A stretch of DNA of 64,000 bases from Lachnospiraceae bacterium. Its GTDB lineage: Bacteria > Bacillota > Clostridia > Lachnospirales > Lachnospiraceae. The first letter of the stretch is position 1. Every line of letters starts with the position of its first letter. The translations under genes were made by a program, and so were the position numbers. Shown here piece by piece: positions 48,991 through 60,977 of the stretch. Below the pieces are notes generated by a model. It saw nothing but the letters and a program-made list of their open reading frames with translations, made no database searches and was not told the origin of the DNA. The stretch covers positions 1 through 64,000 of the forward strand of contig JALELK010000115.1 in NCBI GenBank assembly GCA_022768745.1, written 5' to 3'.

Positions 48991-51228
48991 ATGGCAGAAA
49001 AAGAAAAACTGATTCGGATGGAATACTCTGAAATTATGGAAAAATCCTATATTGATTATGCTATGAGTGTTATTGTGGCCAGAGCACTTCCGGATGTCAG
49101 GGATGGATTAAAACCGGTCCAGCGTCGAACCTTATATGATATGCATGAATTGGGGATTCGTTACGATAAACCTTTCCGTAAATCCGCCAGAATTGTAGGT
49201 GATACTATGGGTAAGTATCACCCTCACGGTGATAGTTCCATTTACGAGGCGCTTGTGGTAATGTCCCAGGATTTCAAGAAGGGTTTGCCTCTGATAGAGG
49301 GTCATGGTAACTTTGGCTCCATTGAGGGAGATGGGGCTGCGGCGATGCGTTATACTGAGGCCCGACTTCAGAAGGTGACCCAGGAGTGCTATCTGTCTGA
49401 TTTGGACAAGGATGTGGTGGATTTTGTGCCAAACTTTGATGAGACGGAAAAAGAACCTGAGGTTTTGCCGGTTAAGGTGCCGAATCTTTTGATTAACGGA
49501 GCCGATGGAATCGCAGTAGGTATGGCTACCAGCATTCCCCCTCATAATTTTGGTGAAGTGATTGACGGTGTGATTGCATATATGAAAAATCCGGACATTA
49601 ACACAAAACAGATGATGGAATACATTCCGGGACCGGATTTCCCTACAGGGGGAATTGTGATTAACAAGGACGATTTACACGCAATTTATTCCACCGGTGT
49701 AGGAAAGATTAAAGTCCGGGGGAAAGTTGAAATCGAGAAGGCCAAAGGGGGAAAGGAAAGAATTGTTATCACAGAGATCCCTTACCCTATGATTGGTGCT
49801 AATATCGGTAAATTTTTAAACGATGTGTATGGGTTAGTGGAATCAAAGAAAACCAACGATATTGTGGATATTTCAAACCAATCCTCAAAAGAGGGCATTC
49901 GTATTGTAATAGAGTTGCGAAAGGGTGCAGATGCACAAAATCTCTGCAATCTTTTGTATAAAAAAACCCGATTGGAAGATACCTTTGGCGTGAATATGCT
50001 GGCAGTTTGCAACGGAAGACCGGAAACGATGGGAATCGTTCCTATGATTCGTCATCATGTGAATTTCCAGTATGAGCTGGCAACAAGAAAATATACAACT
50101 CTTCTGGCAAAGGAGCGCCAGAAGAAAGAAATTCAGGAAGGTTTGATTAAGGCTTGTGATGTCATCGATTTGATTATCGAGATTCTCCGGGGAAGCAAGG
50201 ACATGAAAATGGCCAAGGCATGTCTGGTAGAAGGAATTACAGAGGGAATCAAGTTTAAGTCTGAACAGTCAAAGAAGGATGCTGCCAGATTGAAGTTTAC
50301 CGAGAGACAGGCCACTGCTATCTTGGAGATGCGTCTGTATAAATTGATTGGTTTGGAAATCAAAGCATTGATGGATGACTATGAGAAAACCATGAGAAAT
50401 ATTCAGGAGTACTCTGAAATCCTGGAAAATCGCGGAACTATGGCAAAGGTGATTATGAAGGAACTGAAGGAGTTCAAAAAGTCATATGCCAGGGAGAGAC
50501 GTACGGTGATTGATAATGTAGCTGAGGCAGTGGTGGAAGAAAAGCCAATCGAGGAAATCGATGTGGCGGTTCTTATTGACCGTTTTTCCTACGGACGAGT
50601 TGTGGATATGCCTACCTATGAGAGAAATAAAGAGGCGGCAGATGCAGAGAGTAAGCAGATTATCTTTTGCAAGAATCTGGACAAACTTGCCCTGTTTACA
50701 AACACAGGACAGATGCATCTGATTAAGGTTTTAGATTTACCTTTCGGAAAATTTAGGGATAAAGGACAGCCTATTGATAATGTAAGCAATTTTGATGCCA
50801 CCAAAGAAGAAAATCTGATGATGGATGCAATTTCCAATCTGAAGGGACAGAAAGTGATTTTTGGCACAAAGCAGAGTATGTTAAAGATTGTAGATGGTGG
50901 AGAATTTGATGTGGCAAAGCGTACCACCGCAGCTACAAAATTAGCAGATGGGGATGAGGTTTTACTGGTACGCGTAATGCAGGGGGATGAAACCCTGGTA
51001 ATGCAGAGCGAAAAAGATTACCTTTTGCGTATTGATATGGAGTCACTTCCGGAGAAGAAGAAGAGTGCTATCGGTGTAAAGGGTATGAAACTTGCAGATG
51101 ATGAAATGTTAAGTCATATTTATGCAATCAGTTCCGGAGAAAATGAAACCATAAAAATTAAAGGGAAGAACATTGCCTTAAATCGGTTGCATATTGGAAC
51201 CCGGGGGACAAAAGGTGTAAAGAAATAA
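48991..51228 (+). CDS. Type IIA topoisomerase cleavage subunit (GyrA/ParC)
   Basis: [47 protein letters not shown] catalytic Tyr. Confidence 0.95.
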   Translation: MAEKEKLIRMEYSEIMEKSYIDYAMSVIVARALPDVRDGLKPVQRRTLYDMHELGIRYDKPFRKSARIVGDTMGKYHPHGDSSIYEALVVMSQDFKKGLPLIEGHGNFGSIEGDGAAAMRYTEARLQKVTQECYLSDLDKDVVDFVPNFDETEKEPEVLPVKVPNLLINGADGIAVGMATSIPPHNFGEVIDGVIAYMKNPDINTKQMMEYIPGPDFPTGGIVINKDDLHAIYSTGVGKIKVRGKVEIEKAKGGKERIVITEIPYPMIGANIGKFLNDVYGLVESKKTNDIVDISNQSSKEGIRIVIELRKGADAQNLCNLLYKKTRLEDTFGVNMLAVCNGRPETMGIVPMIRHHVNFQYELATRKYTTLLAKERQKKEIQEGLIKACDVIDLIIEILRGSKDMKMAKACLVEGITEGIKFKSEQSKKDAARLKFTERQATAILEMRLYKLIGLEIKALMDDYEKTMRNIQEYSEILENRGTMAKVIMKELKEFKKSYARERRTVIDNVAEAVVEEKPIEEIDVAVLIDRFSYGRVVDMPTYERNKEAADAESKQIIFCKNLDKLALFTNTGQMHLIKVLDLPFGKFRDKGQPIDNVSNFDATKEENLMMDAISNLKGQKVIFGTKQSMLKIVDGGEFDVAKRTTAATKLADGDEVLLVRVMQGDETLVMQSEKDYLLRIDMESLPEKKKSAIGVKGMKLADDEMLSHIYAISSGENETIKIKGKNIALNRLHIGTRGTKGVKK

Positions 51229-52520
51229 TGAGTCAGTGGGAAAAAGCGAAGGCATTTTTAAAAAAAGCGGAAGGCTTTGGAAGTGTTTTGGGACTTACCA
51301 CCATTCAAGGGTTATTGGAGCGATTGGGAAATCCCCAGGACAAGTTAAAGATTATTCATGTGGCGGGAACCAATGGTAAAGGTTCCACCTGTGCCTATTT
51401 GCAAAAGGTATTGTCTAAGGCCGGATATCGGGTGGGGATGTATACATCTCCCGCAGTATTCTCCTTTCAGGAACGTTTTTCTGTAAATGGTGAATATATT
51501 TCTATGGAGGAATATTATGTCTATGTAACAGAGATTCAGGAAGTTTGCGAAAATGTGGCTGGGGACGAAGAACTTTTCCCTACCATTTTTGAAATCGAAA
51601 CCGTGGTAGCTTTTCTGTATTTCCTGGACAAAGGCTGTGATCCGGTTATTATGGAAGTGGGTATGGGAGGAGCTACGGATGCCACAAATGTGATTTCCGG
51701 TAGCCTGTGCAGTGTATTTGCCTCTATAGGAAGAGACCATATGCAGTTTTTGGGCGATTCCTTGGCGAACATTGCCAAAGTTAAGGCCGGAATTATAAAA
51801 ACAGATGGTACAGCCATTAGTATATGGCAGGAATCTTCTGTTGCAGGAGCATTGGCGAGTGAGGCAAAGGAGAAGGGGGCAACGATTCACTTTGCTCGGA
51901 AGGAAGCCGTGCTTTTGGAGGGAGAGCATCCCTTTGTCATCTCCTATAAAGAGTTTTCTCATATTGAGATAGGGATGGAGGGAAGATACCAAATAGATAA
52001 CTGTGTACTTGCTTTGGAGACGCTTTTGTATTTAAAACATGCAGGCTATCATATTTCTAAAGAGGCAGTACGTGAGGGTATTAAGAAAACCAAATGGCCG
52101 GGACGAATGGAAAAAATATCTTTGGTTCCAACCATATACATTGATGGAGCCCATAATGTTCCTGCTGCCAAGAGATTAAAGGAAACCCTTGAAAATGATT
52201 TTACAAACAAAACAATAACCTTTATAATAGGTGTACTTGCAGATAAAGAACATAAAGAGATGCTCTCATTGGTTCTTCCCTTTGCCACGGATGTGATAGC
52301 TGTGACCCCGGATAATGCAAGAGCTATGCCGGAAAGGGAGTTGGTAGACGAAATTCGTTCTTTGGGCTATCCGGTGTATGAGAGCAGGTCTTTTTATGAC
52401 GCCGTAGACAACGCGGTAAAAAGAGATAATGATATGATTCTTGCTTTTGGATCTCTTTCTTATCTTGGAGATTTAAAAGAGAGTGTGTTGCAGTGGAAAA
52501 AGGAGCACGAAAATGTTTGA
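51228..52520 (+). CDS. folC: Folylpolyglutamate synthase/dihydrofolate synthase
   Basis: [45 protein letters not shown]. Confidence 0.95.
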   Translation: MSQWEKAKAFLKKAEGFGSVLGLTTIQGLLERLGNPQDKLKIIHVAGTNGKGSTCAYLQKVLSKAGYRVGMYTSPAVFSFQERFSVNGEYISMEEYYVYVTEIQEVCENVAGDEELFPTIFEIETVVAFLYFLDKGCDPVIMEVGMGGATDATNVISGSLCSVFASIGRDHMQFLGDSLANIAKVKAGIIKTDGTAISIWQESSVAGALASEAKEKGATIHFARKEAVLLEGEHPFVISYKEFSHIEIGMEGRYQIDNCVLALETLLYLKHAGYHISKEAVREGIKKTKWPGRMEKISLVPTIYIDGAHNVPAAKRLKETLENDFTNKTITFIIGVLADKEHKEMLSLVLPFATDVIAVTPDNARAMPERELVDEIRSLGYPVYESRSFYDAVDNAVKRDNDMILAFGSLSYLGDLKESVLQWKKEHENV

Positions 52521-53067
52521 TCGTGAAAAAATACAGCAGGGTGTCCGCTTGATTTTGGAAGGTGTGGGAGAGAATCCCGAGAGAGAAGGGCTTTTGGAGA
52601 CACCGGAGCGGGTTGCCAGAATGTATGAAGAGATATTTAGCGGATTACAAACGGATGCCAAGGAGCACTTAGCGAAACGTTTCTCAGCAGATAACAATGA
52701 GATGGTTTTGGAAAAGGATATTGTGTTTTACAGTACCTGTGAGCACCATTTGATGCCGTTTTTTGGCAAAGCACATGTGGCATATATTCCCAGTGGTGAG
52801 GTGGTAGGTCTTAGCAAAATTGCCCGCACTGTAGAGGTTTATGCCAGACGACCTCAGATTCAGGAGCAGTTGACTGCCCAGATTGCCGATGCCATCAATG
52901 ATGAACTTCATCCCCTGGGGGTTATGGTTATGATTGAGGCAGAACATACCTGTATGACTATGCGGGGTGTGAAAAAACCGGGAAGCAAAACATTGACCTA
53001 TGTTACCAGAGGCCTGTTTGAAGAAGATGTCCAACTGCAGGACAAATTTTTCCGACTTGTAAAATAA
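52513..53067 (+). CDS. folE: GTP cyclohydrolase I
   Basis: [45 protein letters not shown]. Confidence 0.97.
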   Translation: MFDREKIQQGVRLILEGVGENPEREGLLETPERVARMYEEIFSGLQTDAKEHLAKRFSADNNEMVLEKDIVFYSTCEHHLMPFFGKAHVAYIPSGEVVGLSKIARTVEVYARRPQIQEQLTAQIADAINDELHPLGVMVMIEAEHTCMTMRGVKKPGSKTLTYVTRGLFEEDVQLQDKFFRLVK

Positions 53068-53068
53068 T

Positions 53069-53602
53069 ATGAAATTAATAGCAGAACGATTGTTAAACAG
53101 TCAGTTATATCAGAGTAAATTACAAAAATTATGTAGCTATGAAGCAGACCGAATATATTGCAGACATGATTTAGCGCATTTTCGTGAGGTGGGACGCATT
53201 GCCGGTGTGGTTGCCCGAGAAAACAAATTAGTATTTTCACAGGATTTGATAGATACATGTGCTTTGTTACACGATATGGGACGAGTTGAGCAATATGAAA
53301 GTGGAATCTCCCATGAAAAAGCATCGGTGGCTTTTGCAAGGGAGATTTTGTTATACTTAGGATGTGAGGAAGACTATATTTGTACTGTTTGTGATGCCAT
53401 TGCCCATCATAGTCGAAGGTATGAGATAAAAAAACGCTATGGCGATGCAAAAAAATTAACAGAACTGGGGGAGATTCTTTCCTACGGAGATCATTTTTCA
53501 AGAAAATGCTATAAATGTCAGGCTGCGAGGAAGTGCAAATGGCCATCCTCCGAAAAAATAGACAGAGAATATTATGGAGGCACCAATGAAAATAGGAAAT
53601 AA
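53069..53602 (+). CDS. HD-domain hydrolase with C-terminal Cys cluster
   Basis: CRHDLAHFREVGRIA...CALLHDMGR; C-terminal SRKCYKCQAARKCKW. Confidence 0.88.
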   Translation: MKLIAERLLNSQLYQSKLQKLCSYEADRIYCRHDLAHFREVGRIAGVVARENKLVFSQDLIDTCALLHDMGRVEQYESGISHEKASVAFAREILLYLGCEEDYICTVCDAIAHHSRRYEIKKRYGDAKKLTELGEILSYGDHFSRKCYKCQAARKCKWPSSEKIDREYYGGTNENRK

Positions 53603-54401
53603 AGAATTTGATACAAAGCACAACACCTACGTTATGGGGATTTTAAACGTAACCCCGGATTCCTTTTCGGATGGAGGAAATTACAACTCTATGGACAAGG
53701 CATTGTATCACACAAGGGACATGATAACTCAAGGAGCGGCGATTATTGATGTAGGTGGCGAGTCCACCAGACTGGGGTATACATTAATCTCTGATGAAGA
53801 AGAGATAGAGAGAGTCTGTCCGGTGATTGAGGCTATTAAACGGGAATTTGATATACCAGTTTCTCTTGATACTTATAAAGGAGGCGTGGCAAAAGCAGGG
53901 ATTGAATCCGGAGCCGACCTCTTAAATGACATCTGGGGCTTACAGTATGATGATGTCTTGGGTAAGGTGGTTGCGGAGACAAAGGTGGCTTATTGTCTGA
54001 TGCACAATCGAAAGGAAAAGAATGAAAGCTGGGGGCTTTCTGATTTTATGAATCAGATGGCAGAAGATATCAATCGGGCATTAAGCTATGGTATTTCCAA
54101 AGAGGCAATTATTTATGATCCTGGAATCGGATTTGCAAAATCCCAGGAACAGAATTTGCTCTTGATAGGAAATCTTGACAAATATACAAAGGAAGAGTAT
54201 CCGGTGTTGTTGGGGACGTCAAGGAAGTCTGTTATCAATTATGTGCTGGATGTTCCTGTGGATGAGCGCTTGGAGGGAACTTTGGCAACTACAGCAGAGG
54301 CAGTGTTTGCCGGCGCTGCTTTTGTCCGGGTGCATGATGTAAAAGAAAATGTCAGATTTATCAATATGTTGGAACGAACAAGAAGTAAATGGGTGAAATA
54401 A
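53586..54401 (+). CDS. folP: Dihydropteroate synthase
   Basis: VMGILNVTPDSFSDGGNY, IIDVGGESTRLG, YDPGIGFAKS, LLGTSRKSVI; ATG 53586 with GGAGG upstream. Confidence 0.96.
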   Translation: MKIGNKEFDTKHNTYVMGILNVTPDSFSDGGNYNSMDKALYHTRDMITQGAAIIDVGGESTRLGYTLISDEEEIERVCPVIEAIKREFDIPVSLDTYKGGVAKAGIESGADLLNDIWGLQYDDVLGKVVAETKVAYCLMHNRKEKNESWGLSDFMNQMAEDINRALSYGISKEAIIYDPGIGFAKSQEQNLLLIGNLDKYTKEEYPVLLGTSRKSVINYVLDVPVDERLEGTLATTAEAVFAGAAFVRVHDVKENVRFINMLERTRSKWVK

Positions 54402-55234
54402 TGGAAGAAATATTTATAAAAGAATTACAGGTGTTTGGACATCACGGTGTATATGAAAACGAAAAAACAAACGGACAGATGTTTTTGATTGACTGCGAGA
54501 TTGAGACGGAATTTTCTCAGGCTGTTGCCTCTGATAATCTGGCTGAAACCGTAGACTATGGAAATGTATGTATGTTTATTAAAGAATATTTTTCCAATCA
54601 TACTTATGATTTGTTGGAAAAGGTGGCAGATGAACTGGCGACAAAACTTATGTATGCTTTTAGTGGTATCTCTAAAATCACATTGGCCATACATAAGCCC
54701 AATGCACCGATTCCTATGGAGTTTCAATCTGTAGGAGTGCGGATTTCCAAAAAGTGGAGAAAGGTTGCCATTTCATTTGGCAGTAATATCGAACCTAAGG
54801 AAGAATACCTCACCAATGCCATGGAAAAACTGATAGCAAATCCGGCCATTCGTAATATGGAGGTATCGGAGTACATTACCACAAAACCATATGGATACAC
54901 CCAGCAGGATGATTTCCTGAATGGAGCAGCGGTGTTTGAAACCATATTATCACCGGAGCAGTTATTGGATTTGCTGCATAAATTGGAAAATGATGCAAAC
55001 AGAGTTCGACAGATTCATTGGGGGCCACGGACTTTGGATTTAGACATTCTTTTATATGATGATTGGTGCGTAAATACCAAAAATCTGATTATACCTCACA
55101 TCGATATGAAAAACAGGGAGTTTGTGTTAAAACCACTGGTTTCTATTGCACCGGGGATGATTCATCCGGTTTATCATATGACAATTCTCGATATGGAGAG
55201 AAAATTGCAGGTGAAAAAGACACTTCAGGAGTAA
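54401..55234 (+). CDS. Bifunctional dihydroneopterin aldolase / HPPK (FolB-FolK fusion)
   Basis: N-terminal KELQVFGHHGVYENEKTNGQMF (FolB), C-terminal ISFGSNIEPKEEYL...NRVRQIHWGPRTLDLDILLYDD (FolK). Confidence 0.95.
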   Translation: MEEIFIKELQVFGHHGVYENEKTNGQMFLIDCEIETEFSQAVASDNLAETVDYGNVCMFIKEYFSNHTYDLLEKVADELATKLMYAFSGISKITLAIHKPNAPIPMEFQSVGVRISKKWRKVAISFGSNIEPKEEYLTNAMEKLIANPAIRNMEVSEYITTKPYGYTQQDDFLNGAAVFETILSPEQLLDLLHKLENDANRVRQIHWGPRTLDLDILLYDDWCVNTKNLIIPHIDMKNREFVLKPLVSIAPGMIHPVYHMTILDMERKLQVKKTLQE

Positions 55235-55237
55235 GAG

Positions 55238-55885
55238 ATGAAACCATCGTTTAGAGTTAACAGGGTGTGGCAGATAGGCTATCCTCTGGCAGTATATTTT
55301 ATTGTTTATAATTTGGCGTACAAGTTGTTTTGTGTGATTTTTTCAAAGATTGGAAGCCCACTGTTTTGGCTGGGAATATCTGCGGCGATTACTATTCCGC
55401 TGATTTATGGAATGTATAAAAAACTTCCTACTATAAAGTGTGAAAAGAGATTTCAAAGAGAGACCATTTTCAAAGAACTGGCGTTGGTAGCACTTATTGT
55501 GGCAATTGGCATCGGGTTGAATGTTTGTATTACACAGCTGTCTTTGGTGGGGGAATCCGCAGGATTTGAAAAGGCAAACCAGACTCTTTATTCCGGTGGA
55601 TTATTTGCCCGTATTTTTTCCACCTGCATCTGTATCCCCATACTAGAGGAATTACTGTATCGGGGTGTTATCTGCGGACAGTTGGGACTATGGTACAACA
55701 ATGTGATAGCGGCGTTGGTATCTGCTTTTTTGTTCGGGATGATGCATTTTAATATGGTTCAATTTATATATGCATTTTGCATGGGGCTGGTACTGGGATA
55801 TATCTTTTTGCGGACAAAAAAATTATGGGTGGTTATGCTGGCCCACGGACTTACGAATTTAGTTGTTGTTTTATATCATATATAA
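55238..55885 (+). CDS. CPBP-family intramembrane glutamic endopeptidase
   Basis: ILEELLYRGVICGQL, SAFLFGMMHFNMVQF, multiple TMs. Confidence 0.88.
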   Translation: MKPSFRVNRVWQIGYPLAVYFIVYNLAYKLFCVIFSKIGSPLFWLGISAAITIPLIYGMYKKLPTIKCEKRFQRETIFKELALVALIVAIGIGLNVCITQLSLVGESAGFEKANQTLYSGGLFARIFSTCICIPILEELLYRGVICGQLGLWYNNVIAALVSAFLFGMMHFNMVQFIYAFCMGLVLGYIFLRTKKLWVVMLAHGLTNLVVVLYHI

Positions 55886-55903
55886 AAATGGAGGAAGACA
55901 CAG

Positions 55904-56629
55904 ATGAAAAATTGGAAGAAAACCGGGGATAATGTGCCTAACGTGGCGGGAAACATTGCGATTGTATTTGCATCATTGCTTTTGATTGCTCTGGGAGGGG
56001 TTATGCTCTTTACAGATCAGGTGAAAACCATTTATTTCTGCTATGGAGCAGGAGGCTGCCTTTTGGTCTGGGGAATCTGGCTGATAAGCAGATACTTCCT
56101 GAGGAAAGAGTTTCAGCAGACCACTAATTATGGATTTTCTGTAGGAACGCTGGTGGTTATCTTAGGGGCAGTTGATTTGATTCGTGCCAAAGATATTGCA
56201 GCATCACTGTCTGTTTACATTGGTTTTGTGATTTTGGTTGAGGGTGTGGTGATGCTTCAAAACACGGTACAACTGAAAAACCTAAGGGGAAAATTATGGG
56301 TTGTAAGTTTAGTATTTTCTCTGGTTTCAGAGGCTGCGGCAGTTGTCATATTGCTGGATGTAAAGCATATAATTTCAAGGTATGTGGATGTGCTGTATGT
56401 GATACAGATTGCTGTTGGATGCTTTGCACTTTTGTGTCTTTGCTTTGTGGGTATTCGCACGAAACGTTTTCACAAGGATGCCAACAGAGATATGGAAAGA
56501 AATTTGGAGGAGTCTGCCCAGTGGTCCCCTGAGAAAAAAGAAGAGGTAAAAGAGAATGGTGCAGAGGAGACGAAGGAAGCAGATTCTGAGGCAGAAGAAA
56601 CAGTACAGGATGATGTGACAAATTCGTAA
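55904..56629 (+). CDS. DUF308/HdeD-like membrane protein
   Basis: Repeated TM pairs, acidic C-terminal tail. Confidence 0.7.
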   Translation: MKNWKKTGDNVPNVAGNIAIVFASLLLIALGGVMLFTDQVKTIYFCYGAGGCLLVWGIWLISRYFLRKEFQQTTNYGFSVGTLVVILGAVDLIRAKDIAASLSVYIGFVILVEGVVMLQNTVQLKNLRGKLWVVSLVFSLVSEAAAVVILLDVKHIISRYVDVLYVIQIAVGCFALLCLCFVGIRTKRFHKDANRDMERNLEESAQWSPEKKEEVKENGAEETKEADSEAEETVQDDVTNS

Positions 56630-56652
56630 GAGAAGGCAAAGAAGGAGGGGTT

Positions 56653-57813
56653 ATGGCAAATATTATTGAATATCTGGAGTGGCGTGGGGATATTCCTTTC
56701 TCCGTGGACGGATTTAATGAAGTGGACAATTTAATCCTGTCGGAATTGTCTTATACAGATTTTGGAGATATCGTGCCGGGACCGGAGGAAAAGAAAAAAA
56801 TTTCGGCGCGAGAGGTCTGTGATCGTTTTTTTGCTATCCATTCGGAAGAGGAAATTATGGCAAAAAAATCCACTACAAAAGTGGCTCCGTTTTTGCTTCC
56901 CTATCTGGCAGAATCCCGGCGATTTGGCAAAATGCAACTGTTGGGATATGTGAACGAAGTGGATAAAGAGACCCAATCCCAGTTTTCCGTTGTGACCTTT
57001 GCCTTGGAGGATGGCACAAATTTTGTGGCCTTTCGAGGAACAGACAGCACTATTGTGGGATGGAAAGAGGATTTTAATATGTCTTTCTTATATCAAACCC
57101 ATGGTCAGATGCAGGCCGCAGCATATTTGGACCGCTGTTTCAAAAGGTCAAGAAAAAAACTGCGGATAGGCGGTCACTCAAAAGGGGGAAACTTTGCTGT
57201 ATATGCTGCATCTTTTTGTCATCCAACCGTACAAAATAAGATCATAGAGGTCTATTCCAATGACGGACCGGGATTTTCAGACAACGTAACGGAGTCAGAG
57301 GGATATAAAAGAATTCTTCCCAAGGTGATAAGCACGATTCCGGAGTATTCTATTGTGGGAATGTTATTGAAAAACGAGTTGAACCATCGTGTGGTGGTGA
57401 GCTCCCAGACCGGGGCAATGCAACATGATTTGATGAGCTGGGAAGTGATGGGAAATCATATGGTTTACGCGACGGGATTGAGCAATTCCAGTATTATGTT
57501 GGACCAGACATTAAAGAGATGGATATATGGACTGGAGCCGGAAAAAAGAGAGGAATTTGTGAATATTCTTTTTGATACGTTACAGTCCACCGGAGCCCAG
57601 ACCATCGATGATTTAAAAAATAATAAACTGGAAGTCATCAATGAAATCACAAAGTCCCTATCTAACCTGCCGGCAGACAGACAACAGGCGGTTAAGGAAG
57701 TTTTGATCCGCTTTGTATTTTCCGGCGGGGAGACATTGGCGGGAAATGCAGGAGATTTGTGGTCCAAGACAGAGCGATTTCTTAAAAGACATAAAATTAA
57801 ACTAAAAGAATGA
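56653..57813 (+). CDS. Mbeg1-like/DUF2974 alpha/beta hydrolase
   Basis: FVAFRGTDSTIVGWKEDFNM, RIGGHSKGGNFAVYAA. Confidence 0.85.
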   Translation: MANIIEYLEWRGDIPFSVDGFNEVDNLILSELSYTDFGDIVPGPEEKKKISAREVCDRFFAIHSEEEIMAKKSTTKVAPFLLPYLAESRRFGKMQLLGYVNEVDKETQSQFSVVTFALEDGTNFVAFRGTDSTIVGWKEDFNMSFLYQTHGQMQAAAYLDRCFKRSRKKLRIGGHSKGGNFAVYAASFCHPTVQNKIIEVYSNDGPGFSDNVTESEGYKRILPKVISTIPEYSIVGMLLKNELNHRVVVSSQTGAMQHDLMSWEVMGNHMVYATGLSNSSIMLDQTLKRWIYGLEPEKREEFVNILFDTLQSTGAQTIDDLKNNKLEVINEITKSLSNLPADRQQAVKEVLIRFVFSGGETLAGNAGDLWSKTERFLKRHKIKLKE

Positions 57814-57884
57814 GAAAAAAAGAGCATATAAGAGATTTGACGAGTTATAATTAGAATTCCTAAGGATTTTGCGAATCATCAAAT

Positions 57885-57913
57885 TTGCAAGATGATACCG
57901 GGAATTCTATTAT
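57885..57913 (+). promoter_or_regulatory. groESL promoter
   Basis: TTGCAA-N17-TATTAT immediately upstream of CIRCE. Confidence 0.6.
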
Positions 57914-57924
57914 ATGACCTAGGG

Positions 57925-57951
57925 TTAGCACTCGGATAGAAAGAGTGCTAA
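57925..57951 (+). promoter_or_regulatory. CIRCE element (HrcA operator)
   Basis: Perfect TTAGCACTC-N9-GAGTGCTAA. Confidence 0.98.
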
Positions 57952-57991
57952 CAAGACTGAAAAAGGAATTATAAGTAAGGAGGAATATACG

Positions 57992-58276
57992 ATGAAATTA
58001 GTACCATTGACAGACAGAGTTGTGTTAAAGCAGTGTGAAGCAGAAGAAACCACAAAGTCTGGTATTATTCTTGCCAGTGCGGCACAGGAAAAACCTATGG
58101 AAGCTGAGGTTATTGCTGTGGGACCAGGCGGAATGGTAGACGGCAAGGAAGTTGTGATGCAGGTGAAGGAAGGCCAGAAGGTTATCTATTCCAAGTATGC
58201 TGGAACAGAAGTGAAGTTAGAGGGTGAAGATTATATTATTGTTCGCCAGAACGACATTTTGGCAGTGGTTGAATAA
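57992..58276 (+). CDS. groES: Co-chaperonin GroES
   Basis: MKLVPLTDRVVLKQCEAEETTKSGIILA. Confidence 0.98.
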   Translation: MKLVPLTDRVVLKQCEAEETTKSGIILASAAQEKPMEAEVIAVGPGGMVDGKEVVMQVKEGQKVIYSKYAGTEVKLEGEDYIIVRQNDILAVVE

Positions 58277-58294
58277 ATAGAAAGAAGGGTATAG

Positions 58295-59917
<1,623 letters not shown>

Positions 59918-59934
59918 TAAAAAATAAACAGTTT

Positions 59935-59968
59935 GATAACGATGTCTTTTAGGCATCGTTATCTTTTT
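59935..59968 (+). terminator. Intrinsic terminator after groEL
   Basis: GATAACGATG-tcttttagg-CATCGTTATC-TTTTT. Confidence 0.9.
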
Positions 59969-60009
59969 GTCTGAATGAAAAAACATAATTTGAAATACCG
60001 GGTATTTAG

Positions 60010-60038
60010 TTGCCACGCAAATCGAAGTATGGTAGAAT
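60010..60038 (+). promoter_or_regulatory. Sigma-A-type promoter for degV-like gene
   Basis: TTGCCA-N17-TAGAAT. Confidence 0.5.
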
Positions 60039-60091
60039 CAATAGCGTGTGTGAACATGTTGTAATTACATTAGTAACGAAGTGAGGATTTT

Positions 60092-60958
60092 ATGAGAAAA
60101 GTTGCGATTTTAACGGATAGTAACAGTGGAATTACCCAGGAAGAAGCGAAGGCAAATGGACTTTACGTGCTTCCTACGCCAGTTTATATTGACGATGAAG
60201 TCTTTTATGAAGGAGTGGATTTGACCACAGAAACTTTCTTTAAAAGACAAGCAGAAGGGGCGGATATAAAGACATCTATGCCGGTGATGGGAGATGTAAT
60301 TGACCGCTGGGAAGAGCTTTTAAAAGAGTATGACGAGGTGGTTTATATACCATTGTCCAGCGGATTGAGTGGCTCTTATAATGCAGCATTGATGCTGGCA
60401 GATGATTATGATGGCAAGGTTCAGGTGGTAAATAACCAGCGTATTTCCGTCACTATGAAAATTTCTGTCTATGAAGCCAAGAAGATGGCAGATGCCGGAA
60501 AGTCTGCGGCTGAAATCAGAGAAATTTTGGAGCGCACCAGATTTGAGTCCACGATTTACATTATGGTGGATACTCTGGAGTACCTGAAAAAGGGTGGCAG
60601 AATTACACCGGCTGTAGCCGCTATCGGTTCTCTGTTAAAAATTAAGCCTGTTTTGCAGATTCGCGGTGAAAAGCTTGACAGTTTTGCTAAGGCGAGAACC
60701 ATTAAACAGGGTAAACAGATTATGTTGGATGCCATTGCAAAGGATATGACGGAAGGATGGAACGATCCGGAGGGAGAACATACCATTATTGCTATGGCTC
60801 ATACCCAGAATCAGGAAGAAATTGAAAAGTTTAAAGAAGAGGCACAACAGCGTTGGCCAAATCATGATATTATGATTGACCCATTGTCGTTGGTTGTTTC
60901 AGGTCATATTGGTCCGGGAGCATTGGCTATTACCTGTACCAAAAAGATTGAATTATAA
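60092..60958 (+). CDS. DegV-family fatty-acid-binding protein
   Basis: VAILTDSNSGITQEEAKANGLYVLPTPVYID, PLSSGLSGSYNAAL, GGRITPAVAAIGSLL. Confidence 0.95.
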   Translation: MRKVAILTDSNSGITQEEAKANGLYVLPTPVYIDDEVFYEGVDLTTETFFKRQAEGADIKTSMPVMGDVIDRWEELLKEYDEVVYIPLSSGLSGSYNAALMLADDYDGKVQVVNNQRISVTMKISVYEAKKMADAGKSAAEIREILERTRFESTIYIMVDTLEYLKKGGRITPAVAAIGSLLKIKPVLQIRGEKLDSFAKARTIKQGKQIMLDAIAKDMTEGWNDPEGEHTIIAMAHTQNQEEIEKFKEEAQQRWPNHDIMIDPLSLVVSGHIGPGALAITCTKKIEL

Positions 60959-60977
60959 ATATTAGGAGGAATGCATC

